NCBI GenBank assembly: GCA_016859345.1
Contig: CM029112.1
Location: 10,241,089-10,305,088 of the forward strand
Direction of reading: 5' to 3'
Source: Istiophorus platypterus
Taxonomy: Eukaryota; Chordata; Actinopteri; Istiophoriformes; Istiophoridae
DNA: 64,000 nucleotides
Notes under the pieces: generated by a model
What the model was told of the DNA's origin: nothing
Database searches by the model: none
Seen by the model: only the letters and a program-made list of their open reading frames with translations
In this document: one piece after another, positions 13,764-26,100 of the stretch
How the letters are laid out: each line of letters starts with the position of its first letter
Position numbering within the stretch: the first letter of the stretch is position 1
Translations under genes and position numbers: made by a program

Positions 13764-14385
13764 ACCAACCAGCAATACAGGTGGACGCGGCTCTCGTGGC
13801 ATGACTACCACAAACAAGGGAAACAAAGCCTTGAAGGTAAATAGCTTGCAGGACACAGAACTAAATTTCTGTAAGCATGAATGATTTCATATATGAATAA
13901 AACAACCAACAACAAACAACCCACATCCGCAGGTGAAGCGGGAGCCAGGGGAAAATGGCACCAGCCTGACAGATGACGAGCTGGTGACCATGTCAGTGCG
14001 GGAGCTGAACCAGCATCTACGGGGGCTGTCGAAGGAGGAAATCCTGCAGCTGAAACAGCGACGGCGCACCCTGAAGAACCGGGGCTACGCCGCCAGTTGC
14101 CGGGTGAAGCGCGTCACCCAGAAAGAGGAGCTGGAGAAGCAGAAGGCTCAGCTGCAGCAGGAAGTGGACAAGCTGGCCACCGAGAATGCCAGCATGAAGG
14201 TAGAGCTGGATGCTCTGCGTTCAAAGTACGAGGCCCTCCAGAGCTTTGCCAGGACTGTGGCCCGCAACCCCGTCACCTCAGCAAGGGGACCTATGGCCTC
14301 TGTCATAGGGCCCCTCATCCCTGGTAAAGTAGCTGCCACCAGCGTCATCACCATCGTCAAATCCAAAACGGAGGCTAGGTCGTAG
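13764..14385 (+). CDS. mafg: Small Maf bZIP transcription factor MafG
   Basis: MafG lacks a transactivation domain. It dimerises with CNC factors (NRF2, NF-E2 p45, BACH) to bind MARE/ARE sites, or homodimerises to repress. Exon 13764-13836 carries a short 5' UTR and the ATG at 13801 (12 codons, then donor GTAAAT). Exon 13933-14385 carries the rest, with stop TAG at 14383. The product is 162 aa, the same length as human MAFG. Visible parts are an N-terminal VKREPGENG (SUMO-acceptor-type site at the Lys), the extended homology region LTDDELVTMSVRELNQHLRG, the basic region RRRTLKNRGYAASCRVKR typical of Mafs, then a leucine zipper. The C-terminal tail ends TSVITIVKSKTEARS as in vertebrate MafG rather than MafF or MafK. 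The preceding gene, pycr1, matches the human order. Confidence 0.96.
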
Positions 14386-14529
14386 TAGCAAAAAGGGCGG
14401 GAGGAAGATTTTCAATACTAAACTAGTCAGTGCATTGTAACATGGCACAGGATTTACCTGTGTGAGTTCTCTGTTCTACCCCATGGCACTAACACTAACA
14501 ACATGCTCCCAAATACCAATCTTAAAGCA

Positions 14530-14539
14530 TGACTCAGCA
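14530..14539 (+). promoter_or_regulatory. Candidate ARE/NF-E2 motif downstream of mafg
   Basis: TGACTCAGCA matches the antioxidant response/NF-E2 core (TGACnnnGC) that MafG-containing dimers bind. It lies about 145 bp after the mafg stop. A single 10 bp match occurs by chance fairly often, so support is weak. Confidence 0.3.
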
Positions 14540-14880
14540 GTCTGCACTCATCAGCAGACATGTTGTGCTTGAGGATGACACAATCGAATTGTACATTTTA
14601 GGATATCACAGTTGGTTATTAAAGAATGGTGAAATATTGGCAATACGGAATCATTTCATCTGAAAAGCGAACTGTGGTTACAAATATCCAAGAAGGCAAT
14701 ATTGGGTGGCAAAAGAGCAAAGTGGCATCAAATTCAGACTGTTAATAGCTCGTTGATTTTGATGAGGTACTGTATGTGATGTGTCTGTTTACATTAAGAC
14801 TGAGCTCTTAAGACTTTTCCGTCCTAAGAATTGGAATTTGTAGAGTCTCGCAACCTATCGAATCTAATAAAATAATAAAA

Positions 14881-17733
14881 AAGACCTGGCTATTACCCAA
14901 CATAAACTGAAGAAAGAGCCAGCATGTATTTCACTTAAAACATTATCGCTTGTTATTATGCACTGACTTAGATTAGGATAAATAACAAATGGTCAAAATC
15001 TTGGTGTGGATGCTACAAATGTCTTCAAAACAGCCTGACTAACCCAAAACTAGAAATTAGTCCAATTTGTGATTTTGTTGGTTGCCTGTCAAGAATATAA
15101 GCGTGAAATTATGCTCCCAAATCTAGCATTAATTTCTGTTTATGCATCTGTGACAGGCTTTAATGAACTTGTCATTATCAATATGACTGGTAGATGCAAT
15201 AATATATGTATGCACTGAAAATACAAAGAGGTCTTGCATATTTATGGTTGTGGAAACATTAAAAATGATCAGCAGTTCTTAATGATATCTTTCCAGAGCT
15301 GAGTGCCATTCCAATATGACAAGATTCTTCTACAATATCTGAAAATCTGAATGTTATTACAGAAATATCCTCATGTTTTGTGGGGACAGTGATATCCACA
15401 AACATTTTGAAACATGATTTTTGCTCATAGAGAAAATATGTTTAAGTCGTTTTGTTTAAAAGATATATATTGCATTTTTTGTAATTACTTGTTGACAGGG
15501 CCGTCGGATATTTCCAAAAAAAAAAAAAAAACTTTACACAAGCTTTACTGTTTGAATTGTTAAGGTGTAGGAAACTTTGTCTAATGTTGGGTTCTTGATT
15601 TTTATTACTAGGTAGATTACCTTCCATTGTTTATAGAAATACAGAAAAAGAAAACTTAAAAAAAAAAAAAACCCTGTGACATCTCTTTTGCAATTGTACC
15701 GAAAGTGGCTTACTATTGAAGTCTGATAGCTTTTTCTAGTGACTAGGCGCGTACTGTGAGGTAGCGCGTGATGTGATGTGTAAGTGACAAGTTGGCAGTG
15801 TCGTTCACTGTATAGATGTCAATGCTGTGCTATTTAAAACAAATCTGTAGAGCTAAACTAGGTGGTGTAAACAAGGTCAATTGTCTTTGTGCGTATTGGC
15901 ATCTGTGATATCCTCTGCTTCCTCGGTGTTAGTTACAAATCATGTTGTCATTAAGAGTTTACCACATTGACTGATTTAAGACAGATTTGGGCGAAATGGC
16001 GTTAGTGGACAATGACAGAATCTGAACAATGGTTGCGCCTGGTGCTGTATGCCCTCTAAATACATCCACTGCAACCTGAAAGTAAATGACTTAATTATTG
16101 GCCAGATTTCATTATTGTATTCACTTCAGCCACTTAATTGGTCTGAATTTGATTGCAGGAATAGAATGAGTAACCCCTCAAATTTAGCTTTTCAAAAACT
16201 AAACTAAATGTGAAGTTAACAACCAATCTTATAGATAACCTGTAGATGTGTTTCTTTCTTCCTCAAAATCTTGATTAGAAATCTTTCAGATTCTCAAGCC
16301 TATAAATAATAAAAAGACCTGGCTATTACCCAACATAAACTGAAGAAAGAGCCAGCACGTATTTCACTTAAAACATTATCGCTTGTTATTATGCACTGAC
16401 TTAGATTAGGATAAATAACAAATGGTCAAAATCTTGGTGTGGATGCTACAAATGTCTTCAAAACAGCCTGACTAACCCAAAACTAGTAAATTAGTCCAAT
16501 TTGTGATTTTGTTGGTTGCCTGTCAAGAATATAAGCGTGAAATTATGCTCCCAAATCTAGCATTAATTTCTGTTTATGCATCTGTGACAGGCTTTAATGA
16601 ACTTGTCATTATCAATATGACTGGTAGATGCAATAATATATGTATGCACTGAAAATACAAAGAGGTCTTGCATATTTATGGTTGTGGAAACATTAAAATG
16701 ATCAGCAGTTCTTAATGATATCTTTCCAGAGCTGAGTGCCATTCCAATATGACAAGATTCTTCTACAATATCTGAAAATCTGAATGTTATTACAGAAATA
16801 TCCTCATGTTTTGTGGGGACAGTGATATCCACAAACATTTTGAAACATGATTTTTGCTCATAGAGAAAATATGTTTAAGTCGTTTTGTTTAAAAGATATA
16901 TATTGCATTTTTTGTAATTACTTGTTGACAGGGCCGTCGGATATTTCCAAAAAAAAAAAAAACTTTACACAAGCTTTACTGTTTGAATTGTTAAGGTGTA
17001 GGAAACTTTGTCTAATGTTGGGTTCTTGATTTTTATTACTAGGTAGATTACCTTCCATTGTTTATAGAAATACAGAAAAAACTTAAAAAAAAAAAACCCT
17101 GTGACATCTCTTTTGCAATTGTACGAAAGTGGCTTACTATTGAAGTCTGATAGCTTTTTCTAGTGACTAGGCGTACTGTGAGGTAGCGCGTGATGTGATG
17201 TGTAAGTGACAAGTTGGCAGTGTCGTTCACTGTATAGATGTCAATGCTGTGCTATTTAAAACAAATCTGTAGAGCTAAACTAGGTGGTGTAAACAAGGTC
17301 AATTGTCTTTGTGCGTATTGGCATCTGTGATATCCTCTGCTTCCTCGGTGTTAGTTACAAATCATGTTGTCATTAAGAGTTTACCACATTGACTGATTTA
17401 AGACAGATTTGGGCGAAATGGCGTTAGTGGACAATGACAGAATCTGAACAATGGTTGCGCCTGGTGCTGTATGCCCTCTAAATACATCCACTGCAACCTG
17501 AAAGTAAATGACTTAATTATTGGCCAGATTTCATTATTGTATTCACTTCAGCCACTTAATTGGTCTGAATTTGATTGCAGGAATAGAATGAGTAACCCCT
17601 CAAATTTAGCTTTTCAAAAACTAAACTAAATGTGAAGTTAACAACCAATCTTATAGATAACCTGTAGATGTGTTTCTTTCTTCCTCAAAATCTTGATTAG
17701 AAATCTTTCAGATTCTCAAGCCTATAACAATAA
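14881..17733 (+). repeat. 1.43 kb tandem duplication in the mafg 3' region
   Basis: Copy 1 is about 14881-16310 and copy 2 about 16311-17733. Both begin at 'gacctggctattaccc' (g at 14883 and 16316, offset 1433) and end at 'tctcaagcctata' (offset 1422). The copies are nearly identical. I saw a few substitutions (such as T/C in cagcaTgtat versus cagcaCgtat) and several 1-6 nt indels, mostly in A-runs but also gtaccgaaag/gtacgaaag and ggcgcgtact/ggcgtact. The junction and both flanks share AATAA-like microhomology. Either a very recent duplication or a falsely duplicated haplotype in the assembly. Confidence 0.97.
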
Positions 17734-18207
17734 GATTGCATCAATGAACTTAAAGGATAAACCAGCAAATGGCGCAGCATCGCTTGTTTAAATTTACCAA
17801 CTGCTCTTCAGAGTGTCTGATTAAAAGTAGTAGAGTTTGGCTGAGGGTTTGTATGCACTAAGCTTCTGCTTGTTTTGCTCAGGACAAAACAGGTCACTCC
17901 AAAAAATGAACAAACCATTCTAGATGAGAAGCAGGTAAGCAGGGATGGCAGCTCTTTTCATTTTTTGTTTGTTTGTTTTATTTTATTTTTCTTATAATAA
18001 GCATGTCATAAAGGGCTTCAATCCGCACTCGGAAAGAGACACAGCAGGACCATGTAGAATTACAATCAACAACAGCTGCCAGCAGCGCTCCTTCTGTGCC
18101 AAGTGTCGCATCACTCTCCTGGTCCTCTAAAAGGAATTCAACAGTGAAGCAGTTTTACACCTCAAGGTGAAAGCAATTGTGTAATGACATTAACAGAATG
18201 CACTTCA

Positions 18208-18306
18208 TCCAGATCTCTCTCTCTCTCTCTCGCTCTCGCTCTCTGTCTCTCGCTCTCGCTCTCTGTCTCTCTCTCTCTCTCTCTATCTCGCTATCTCTCT
18301 AACTCT
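18208..18306 (+). repeat. (CT)n imperfect microsatellite
   Basis: CT-rich tract with CTCGCT and CTATCT interruptions, in the presumed mafg 3' UTR. Confidence 0.95.
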
Positions 18307-19187
18307 CACTCCTGCTGGTTAGAATGGCCGGTATAGTATTGGCGAGGTGTTAATCTACAGTCACTGTCAGAACTATGCCTCAGCAAAACTCCATGCCAGA
18401 GACCTGGGTGCTGGTTATACTGTCTGTGCACGATTATCCTATCCTCACTTTGTCAACATGCTTAGCTTATCTACATTGACTGGTTAACTGTGGGAAAAAT
18501 ATGTATCTGACTCTTGACATAGCCCAGTATCGATGTTGGCGTCCTTATTGCTGTGGCAGTCTTGTGGAGTGAATCTTTTTTCGTGTCAAGTGTCTTCACG
18601 GTGTCCCGAGTGGCACCGTCGACCAATTTCTCAATCTCCGCTAGAGATGACGACTCTCTTTCTCACACATACAGGTGTATAGTATGTAGCTACAGTAGGT
18701 ATTAATGACCATTGTGAAAAAGTGACCCTTAATATGCAACTCAGTGGAAAGGTGTGAAAGAGTAGATGTAAGAGTAATCAATATTGTCAAAGTGACTATG
18801 GTCTGTTATTTAATAATCCTTGCTGTTTTGTAGTTTTTCTGTTTTTTTGTTTGTGAATTGTGTTTTTGTTTTGCCCTCAGATTTTGCATCAAGAGCAGTT
18901 GGCCCTTGTTAATAGTAGCTAACAATGTTAAAGCTGTAATATTGTGTAGTGTTTTTTGAAGGAATCATGGGGCAGTTGCACTCAAGCCTTACTCCCTAAT
19001 TACTCTGGTCTTAAATTAGCTGAACTGCAGATCCATAAATTGGACTTGGATATCTGACTGAAAAGATATTGCTATAATATATACAGTATGTTAGGTTTTG
19101 TGCACTGAGTGAAATGGATGCTACGATATTTTTTGTCACAAGGGCCACTTGCAATATCTTTTTTTTTTTTCTTTTTCCCCTTGGTAC

Positions 19188-19188
19188 G

Positions 19189-19234
<46 letters not shown>

Positions 19235-19318
19235 TTACTGTGTGTGTGTGTGTGTGTGTGTGTCTGTGTCTGTGTGTTACTGTGTGTGCGTGTGTCTGTG
19301 TGTCTGTGCGTGTGTGTA
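19188..19318 (+). repeat. (TG)n microsatellite
   Basis: Imperfect TG tract of about 130 bp following a poly-T/CT run. ORFs over it in three frames are repeat artefacts. Confidence 0.95.
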
Positions 19319-19953
19319 TGATTGAGGTTCCTCTGCTGCTACACCAGTCATTAATGCTCATTGTTTGCTGTAGCACCATCCACAGCATTTCTGTTCTCAT
19401 TACGTGTTGAGTGTGTATTTGAAATTGATCTTAACACTGTAATTTGCTCTTTTAATTTTTAATTGGTAATGTTTTTTCCTTTTTTGGTTTTTCGTTTTGT
19501 TTTTACAAGCAACTTGTTATAGAGGATAAATAACAGCACTTGTGTGGCAGTTTAATTTAGTAGCTCTCAAGACATTGGCTTTTTTCATGAAATTATGCTT
19601 TGTAAACAGTTGACTGTGCAGGTTTTTTCCTCTTACTCCATGGAGTGGGTCTGTGTTTCAAAGGTATAAAAATCTGACTAAAGCGAGTAATACAAAGTTA
19701 ACGATCTGTTTTGTTATTTTTCTGTATGGGTTGTAATAAAATATTGCAGTACTTTGTATGAAAACAGACAATAGTTAATTGTAACTATTTATAAATTAAA
19801 TTATTGTACTTTTTGCAATCTGTAGATAAGTACTATGTAATTCATATATACAGTAACGACTGTGGATTTAAACGTGATTCTCTGACGTGTCTAAGTTATT
19901 GATGTATATATTGTATGTTTGTTGATACAGCTTACTTTATTTTCTATAAGACC

Positions 19954-19959
19954 AATAAA
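19954..19959 (+). terminator. mafg: Candidate distal poly(A) signal of mafg
   Basis: AATAAA preceded by a T/GT-rich stretch and followed by TGTTTTG. It is the last convincing canonical hexamer in the AU-rich region before base composition changes near 20.2 kb, apart from another AATAAA close to 20075. Confidence 0.4.
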
Positions 19960-19989
19960 ATGTTTTGAAAAAGGATTTAAATGTCTACT

Positions 19990-22240
19990 ACTCTGTCGAG
20001 AAGCTTTTAAACACGGTTGGAATTGGGTTTTGTCATATTTTGTGGCGTCATTGACCCAGTTTGATACTTGTAAAAATAAACTGGCGGGGAAGGATTTTTT
20101 TTTTTTGCCATCCAGGGTGGGTTTTAGAAGACAGCGATCATTTCGATGGCACGATTTCTTTTTATGTGTTCCAAAAAAAGCCGCTGGGCGACCCACTTTG
20201 GCGAACCTCAGCGGACATATTTTTGGCCCGACACGAGTAAAACATTAGAGTCATGAAGGATGTCTAGGTGTGCTTGTCCTAGATTAGGAGGAGTAGTGAG
20301 TTAGTCATCTCTGCTCCCTCTGGGGCTCCAGAGCCCCCCTCTGTCTCAGCGCACCTCATCAAACATCACCCGCCTCAGCAGTGTTTTCAACCCCGGCACA
20401 TTCAAAACACCTCTCATGAGACGCATCTTACGCGGAGACAAAGAGACAGATGGCTGAAGACAAGCTGCGTCTTACCACTCCATCCTGCAGGGCAGCTCTT
20501 AAACCCTGGTGCCACAGCATCATTGCAGCGTTGTATTGTTCCTCCCCTCCCATAAATGGAGGAGGCTCCCACAGGTCTGTGTGACCTGTGCCTTAGAACA
20601 GACTCTCCTCCCTCCTTGGACACCTGCCCCAGACAACCGGATGGCCTTGGAAGAGTTGATTAATTTGGCGGGTTGGGTTAAGGTGAGCTGGTGGGCAATC
20701 TAGGACAGCATTCTTCATCTTCACCCACTTCTGCAGCAGGTGCCTGCCCCAGTTCTCAGACCACAGCCTGCTCTACAGTTAATGTTGCCATCCCCATCAG
20801 CAAGGATGTTTCATTTACCCACATCTGAAGCGCAAAAAGCCTGGCATGGGGCTCCAGTCTGCGAATGCCACCGTGGGAGAGGATATGCCTGCTTATCAGC
20901 AATACTACGCGGGGCGAGAGATGTATTTTTCTTCTTGTTTGCATCAGCAGTTATTTTGAATCACTTGAAGCTGTTATGAGGGTGAACACGAGAGAACAAC
21001 AAAAGTGATTATCCTCACGTCAGATGCCTTGAATTTTTCAGATAGTCGGTGCTTTCTCAGCAATTTAAAAAAAATAAATAAATCAGTACACAGTCCTGTC
21101 TAGATTAAAGATCCCAGACAAAGAGACAATCAAACAGATGCTGGTGTGTATACAGTATTTCCTCTTGTCAGGAGGTAACCATGTACTTGCTTAGCAATAT
21201 GTGGAACTGGGTTTCCCTCTGCTGGTTACTGTAGTGTAAAAACCTGCTGTGATTTAACAAGGTTTTTCCACAAGATGACGCCACATTCTCCTAACAGAAG
21301 CCCCCCAGTGCATTCCTATCACAAGGCAGCAGCCAAGAAATTAATTTCACCTCATGTTATGAAATATTGCCCAAAGGCTCCATCAGCAGTTAAAGACTGG
21401 ACTGTAGCCCTGTTTTCTTATATTTTACTGGCAAGAAGTCGCATGTTATATTCCTTTAGTGCTGCATCAATAGTTAGATGCTGTTGACAATATATGTGCT
21501 ATAATTTACTTTAATAATCTAAAATGACTGTTCTATAGCAAATATTCAGGTTTATGCTTTTTAGGATTTGTGAGGGAAGGGTTTTTGGTCATAGTCATTA
21601 ATGTTATATTGGACATACATTATACTACAATGCGTATGATGGATGTGTAATATTCTCTCTCTCTCTCTCTCCATAGGCTGTGATGGTAATATTAAGGTGG
21701 AAAACATTAGACAGACCAGTCAGCACAATGCATAACTAAAATACCTCTGAGTGGAGTGGACACAGTGAACACCAAATGGAATGTGTCTCTTGTCTCAGTC
21801 CATACTAAGATGTTCAACTGATTGCAGATGGACCCAAAAAACAAGTCAGTGTAAAGGAACTAACCTCTCAGACGTGATCTCAGTAGTCACCGCAAAACTG
21901 CAATGATGTTTACAGATGTTTTCTGCGATTGGGGCATATTATAATTCAGTATATTCTGATGGTATAATGTAATTTGTCCAGTTCTTCTCTGTTTTCACGA
22001 ATCTGCCACAGTCAGCATTTCTTCAAGCTATAAATTCTTTTTCATTTTATTTGATCTATTTTTTTTTTTTTATCACCATCCTCGTTATTATCATTGATAC
22101 TTTTTTTTAAAGCTGTACACATTATATCGATGCAACGCAAATGGCTTTGGGTCGTTATTAAGCCCGTTTAAATACTTAAAGTATAGAGTCAAGCACGACG
22201 TTATCTTCTCACGGACTCTTGTTGTTATTTATTATAAATC
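19990..22240. other. Intergenic region between mafg and pcyt2
   Basis: No exon, RNA gene or clear transposon is recognised. A short CT repeat lies at 21651-21672. The remainder is unremarkable AT-rich DNA. Confidence 0.5.
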
Positions 22241-23110
22241 GAGGTTAGTGCACGGATCTCAAGCCGGCGTGTCACCAGACAGCTCTGGCAAACAGCCCGC
22301 GATATCTGCGGGAATCCAGATATTGTCACATGACGGTGGAAAAACGCCACTATTATGTAACAACATGTCGGCTGCCCTCACCGGCGCTCCATCGTACGAT
22401 CCAAGCTCCGTCAAGCCTGGAGTTATAAACCCGTAGCTCCACGACCCGCCTTTTCAAAATAAGACTCGCGGATAACGAGGACGCGTTGCGCGGCCTGTGC
22501 GCACAGCTCTCCCTTCCTCCGGCGCTTATCCGCTTTCTTCGGCAGACTTGACGCACCGGGCGTCGTGCGTCGCCGGTAGAGGAGGCGCTGGCGCATCGCG
22601 CTACTACCACAACCGCCGCCGCCGCCGCCGACGCCTCTGCAGCCGCCACAGCCGCATCCGACACGGGGAAACCGGGGGGCGCACACGGCCGACACGGTCC
22701 GCAGGGAGTCGCCCCGCAGCCAAAGGCTTTCGCACCTCAGAGATCCCCGCACCATCCCTCTCCCTCCAACACACCACCACCACCACCACCACCTTTCAGG
22801 ATGATCAAGAACGGACACCACCACCACCACAGCCACCACCACAGCCACCACCACCACCAACAGGGGAACGCGGCGGCCGGCAAAGACGCAGGCACGACCC
22901 CCGGCGCCGCAGCGTGCAGCCCCGAGAAGAGGAGGCGGAGGATCCGGGTGTGGTGCGACGGCTGGTGAGTTACTCGCCGGATGACCCGCTGCCGTGGTGA
23001 AGATGCGGCGGTGATGTCGCCTGTGCCGTTTTGCATCGAGCCCCTCTTCAGTGGTTGTTTCCCGTCCGTCAGCGGGACGGGCCTGCTGCGGGTTGCAGGG
23101 GCTCTCACAG
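22240..23110 (+). promoter_or_regulatory. pcyt2: CpG-island promoter and first exon of pcyt2
   Basis: A sharp rise in CpG and G+C spans the pcyt2 start exon (ATG at 22801). It contains GC boxes and (GCC)n and (CAC)n runs. No TATA box was found at a convincing distance. Long ORFs here on the minus strand (up to 244 codons) are antisense shadows of the GC-rich triplet repeats. Confidence 0.7.
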
Positions 23111-26100
23111 GGCTGCTGCTGCTCTTTTCTCCGTAGATATCTATCAGCAAACATCAAAAACTTTAAATGGAATATTCTGTTATATGTGATTTACGGGTGG
23201 TTTAATTTCCTGATAGATAACCACTGTCATTCAGGACTAATACCATTACTTTATTGTATTACTGGGACATCTTAGCCTCAATCTTCCTCCTCAGTAGACA
23301 CGTTATTACATAATGACATCAGAGCAGATTTATATTAATATTTGTTTCAGTAATTCGTCATAACCTACTGTCATGCTGAGCTCACTAACCGTGTCCTGAA
23401 TGATATTATTATTATAAGTGCCTTGGGAAAAAAGAAAAAGAGTGTCTGCCAGTTAGTGTATTTTAATGTTACCACTGACTGGAACTTCATGCAGGACTCT
23501 GCTGAAGTTACATATTTGACCTCTTTAAAGGCCGTGCAGTACCTTCGCAAAATCAACACGCTCAACAAACCACACAGGAAACCATTTCCTCAAAGAATGC
23601 ATGAACATTCAGTTTGTTTCACACACATTCTGCCCAAAACCAATGGATTTGACCACCGAGATCTCACAGAAATGTGAGACTCCTCATCCTCTTAACTTTG
23701 TAGACAGTACCTTGGTTTTTCATCTCTTTTAACAGTGTCATGTAAAGAACGAAAAACAAATGAAACTCTGTCTTGGTAAACATAAGCATTAAACCAAAGG
23801 CAAAAACATTTTTAGAATCCATGAAAACTACGCCTTGAGGCACAACTAAAAAAGCCATACTGTCGTCAGTAACACTTTTTAAATGTATAGTGTTGGCCAC
23901 AAAGCAAATGGGTATTAACCACTGGTGAAAGTGTGCCAATATGAATTTTCAATAAAACCTCAAAATTCTGCAGTACTTCAATTGCTTAAAGGATATGAAC
24001 ACAATCAAACAGAGGGGTAAATAATTCAATACTATATTCTCCAAAACATAAAACATTAATTTTATTTACATTTTAATTAAGAAGTATAACCATGAATATA
24101 AGTTTTCTCTGCCACCTCCTATATGGTGACCTTCCTTCACTGTTTGCCATGATAAATGTGTAAAAACAGCATGCAACACTATTAATGACAATAAGAAAGA
24201 TGAGAACCATATCACAGCAGCTTTGTTGGATCTTATGTGTTAGACCTGTGGAATCTCATCTCGGATGTAGCTGTGGTACTATGTCAGCACTCTGAAATGT
24301 TAGTCACCTCCCTATGGGACCTTCAAGAGAGTTCACTATTAAGCTGAGCTCCTCTGTTGAGTTGGAAAATCAGTTGCCGGCCTTGTTGGTAATCGTTTAA
24401 TCGTTTGACACGTTTTTCGAAAAAGAAATGCCCAATTTTCATTGGCTCCAGCTTCCCACATATGAGGACTTGATGATTTTTGTCATCATATGCGATAGCA
24501 GCCCGCATATCTTTGGGACTGTTGTTTGAAAAAAAAAAATAAGCCAATTGAATATGTCACCGTTAGGTATTTAATTTAGTTAGAACGGACAATTTTTTGT
24601 TGTTTTCCGGCCTTTTGTAGACGAACCTATTAATTGTTTAACCCTAGAACCCAACCCTCTGAGGTGCCAGACAGCCTCCTCTGGGGGAAGCACCAATCCC
24701 TGTTGGACAGAGTCTGGCTCCATGGGCGCAGCGGCAAAATAAATGTTTTGAATTTCTGTGTATGAAGGCCAGGATTATGGTGGCTTTCTCTAGTCGAATT
24801 CCTGACATTTAGGTGTGGCTGGCTGTTCATGGTTTGATGGCATGTTGCAGAATATTTGGGATGCCAGAATATTAACTGGTGGGGTGAGCACGCAAAGAGA
24901 GCCAATGTCAACAGAGCTCATGTCATTAACCCCTCTAACCCCTTCAGCCCACACCTGCTGCGGCCGCTGTAGCTTGTACAGCCGTGTCCTGTCACTGAGC
25001 ACTTTGTTCCCTGATGCCCCGCTGGACATCGCCACGCTCTTTTGCTTGACATCCAGCATTGTCAGCAGAATGAGAGGAAAATTCCAAGGCAAAGAAGGCA
25101 GTCGCTTCATCTGTTGAGACATCTTTGACCCTGCCCCTTCTCCACTGCACAAAGGAGCTTTCTGTTCCTATTTTGTCACCCTGAAAGAAGGTGACAGTGG
25201 TTAAAGATCAATTGTCAGATGAAGCATCATCAAGCAAGCGGTCAAAGTCCACTTTCGCTGTGTAACAGCTGAGATGCTGTGTACATACATGCTCTTTAAA
25301 GCCTCAGTGAGGTAGTGGTGTGTCGTTCATTTAGAACCATTGAGGTTTCAGTAAAATGGAGTCATCAGGCTCTTAACACTTCTGGCATTTTTTGTCCAGT
25401 TATTTTAATTTGCCAAACTATTCTCAAACAGTTTGGCATTGCATTTGTGTCAAGCCAGACCAATATGTCAAGATTATCATTTTTTGTTTTCCCTGTTGCC
25501 AACAATGTTCATCTTTAGTATTTACTCTTTCCTACACATGTCCCATTGTATTTTTTCAATGTGTACATGGATGTCTGTCTGGCTTTTGTTCTTGAGAAAC
25601 CTTGGTGTCCGCTAACAGGCTGCACTAATTAATATTTAATCATCCCACGGTGGTGCTGTCACGATCTATCCCTGCTAAAAAATACAACAGGAATAGGGTG
25701 GCGTGTTTGGGCATCTGGCTAGTATAACGCCACAAAAGCTACCTCCTGGTATTATGTAACTCTGGGTCTCAGAGTTTTCTTCTCTTTTCATTAACCTCCA
25801 AATACTCCCCCTTACTACATTCCTCTTGCCCTGCGCTATCGCCTCAGAGCCTGCACACATGGATCCCATTTCAGCAGACTGACAGCACAAGACCCATAGA
25901 TTCCTTGACAAAAAGCCTGTTTTTTGGTTCATCTTTGTGCTTTTTGACAAAGTAGTGGATATATCTGAATCACATAGACAAGCCCTTCAGTCTAAGAATA
26001 GTTATTTGATTTAATTACATATACTCGAGTGCAGTCCAGGCCGGTCTCAGTCAATGTATGCATAGTGACACTGCAGCAAGGCGTAGATGCTGTCCCTTCA

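Larger units (their letters stand above)
14386..19980 (+). other. mafg: Probable long 3' UTR of mafg
   Basis: No coding exon is recognised downstream of the mafg stop until pcyt2. The sequence is AU-rich with many TTTGT and ATTTA-like stretches, as in the long MAFG 3' UTRs of other vertebrates. Possible poly(A) signals are AATAAA at about 14865-14870 (proximal), 19735-19740 and 19954-19959 (distal). It contains a 1.43 kb tandem duplication and two microsatellites. The UTR end is an inference; transcript data would settle it. Confidence 0.5.

Noticed and set aside
19011..19410. ORFs over the second TG repeat on both strands
   Set aside because: Microsatellite translation within the presumed mafg 3' UTR.
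22423..23157. 244-codon minus-strand ORF and overlapping ORFs over the pcyt2 first exon
   Set aside because: Antisense of CAC/GCC triplet repeats in a CpG island; low-complexity protein and no homology recognised.
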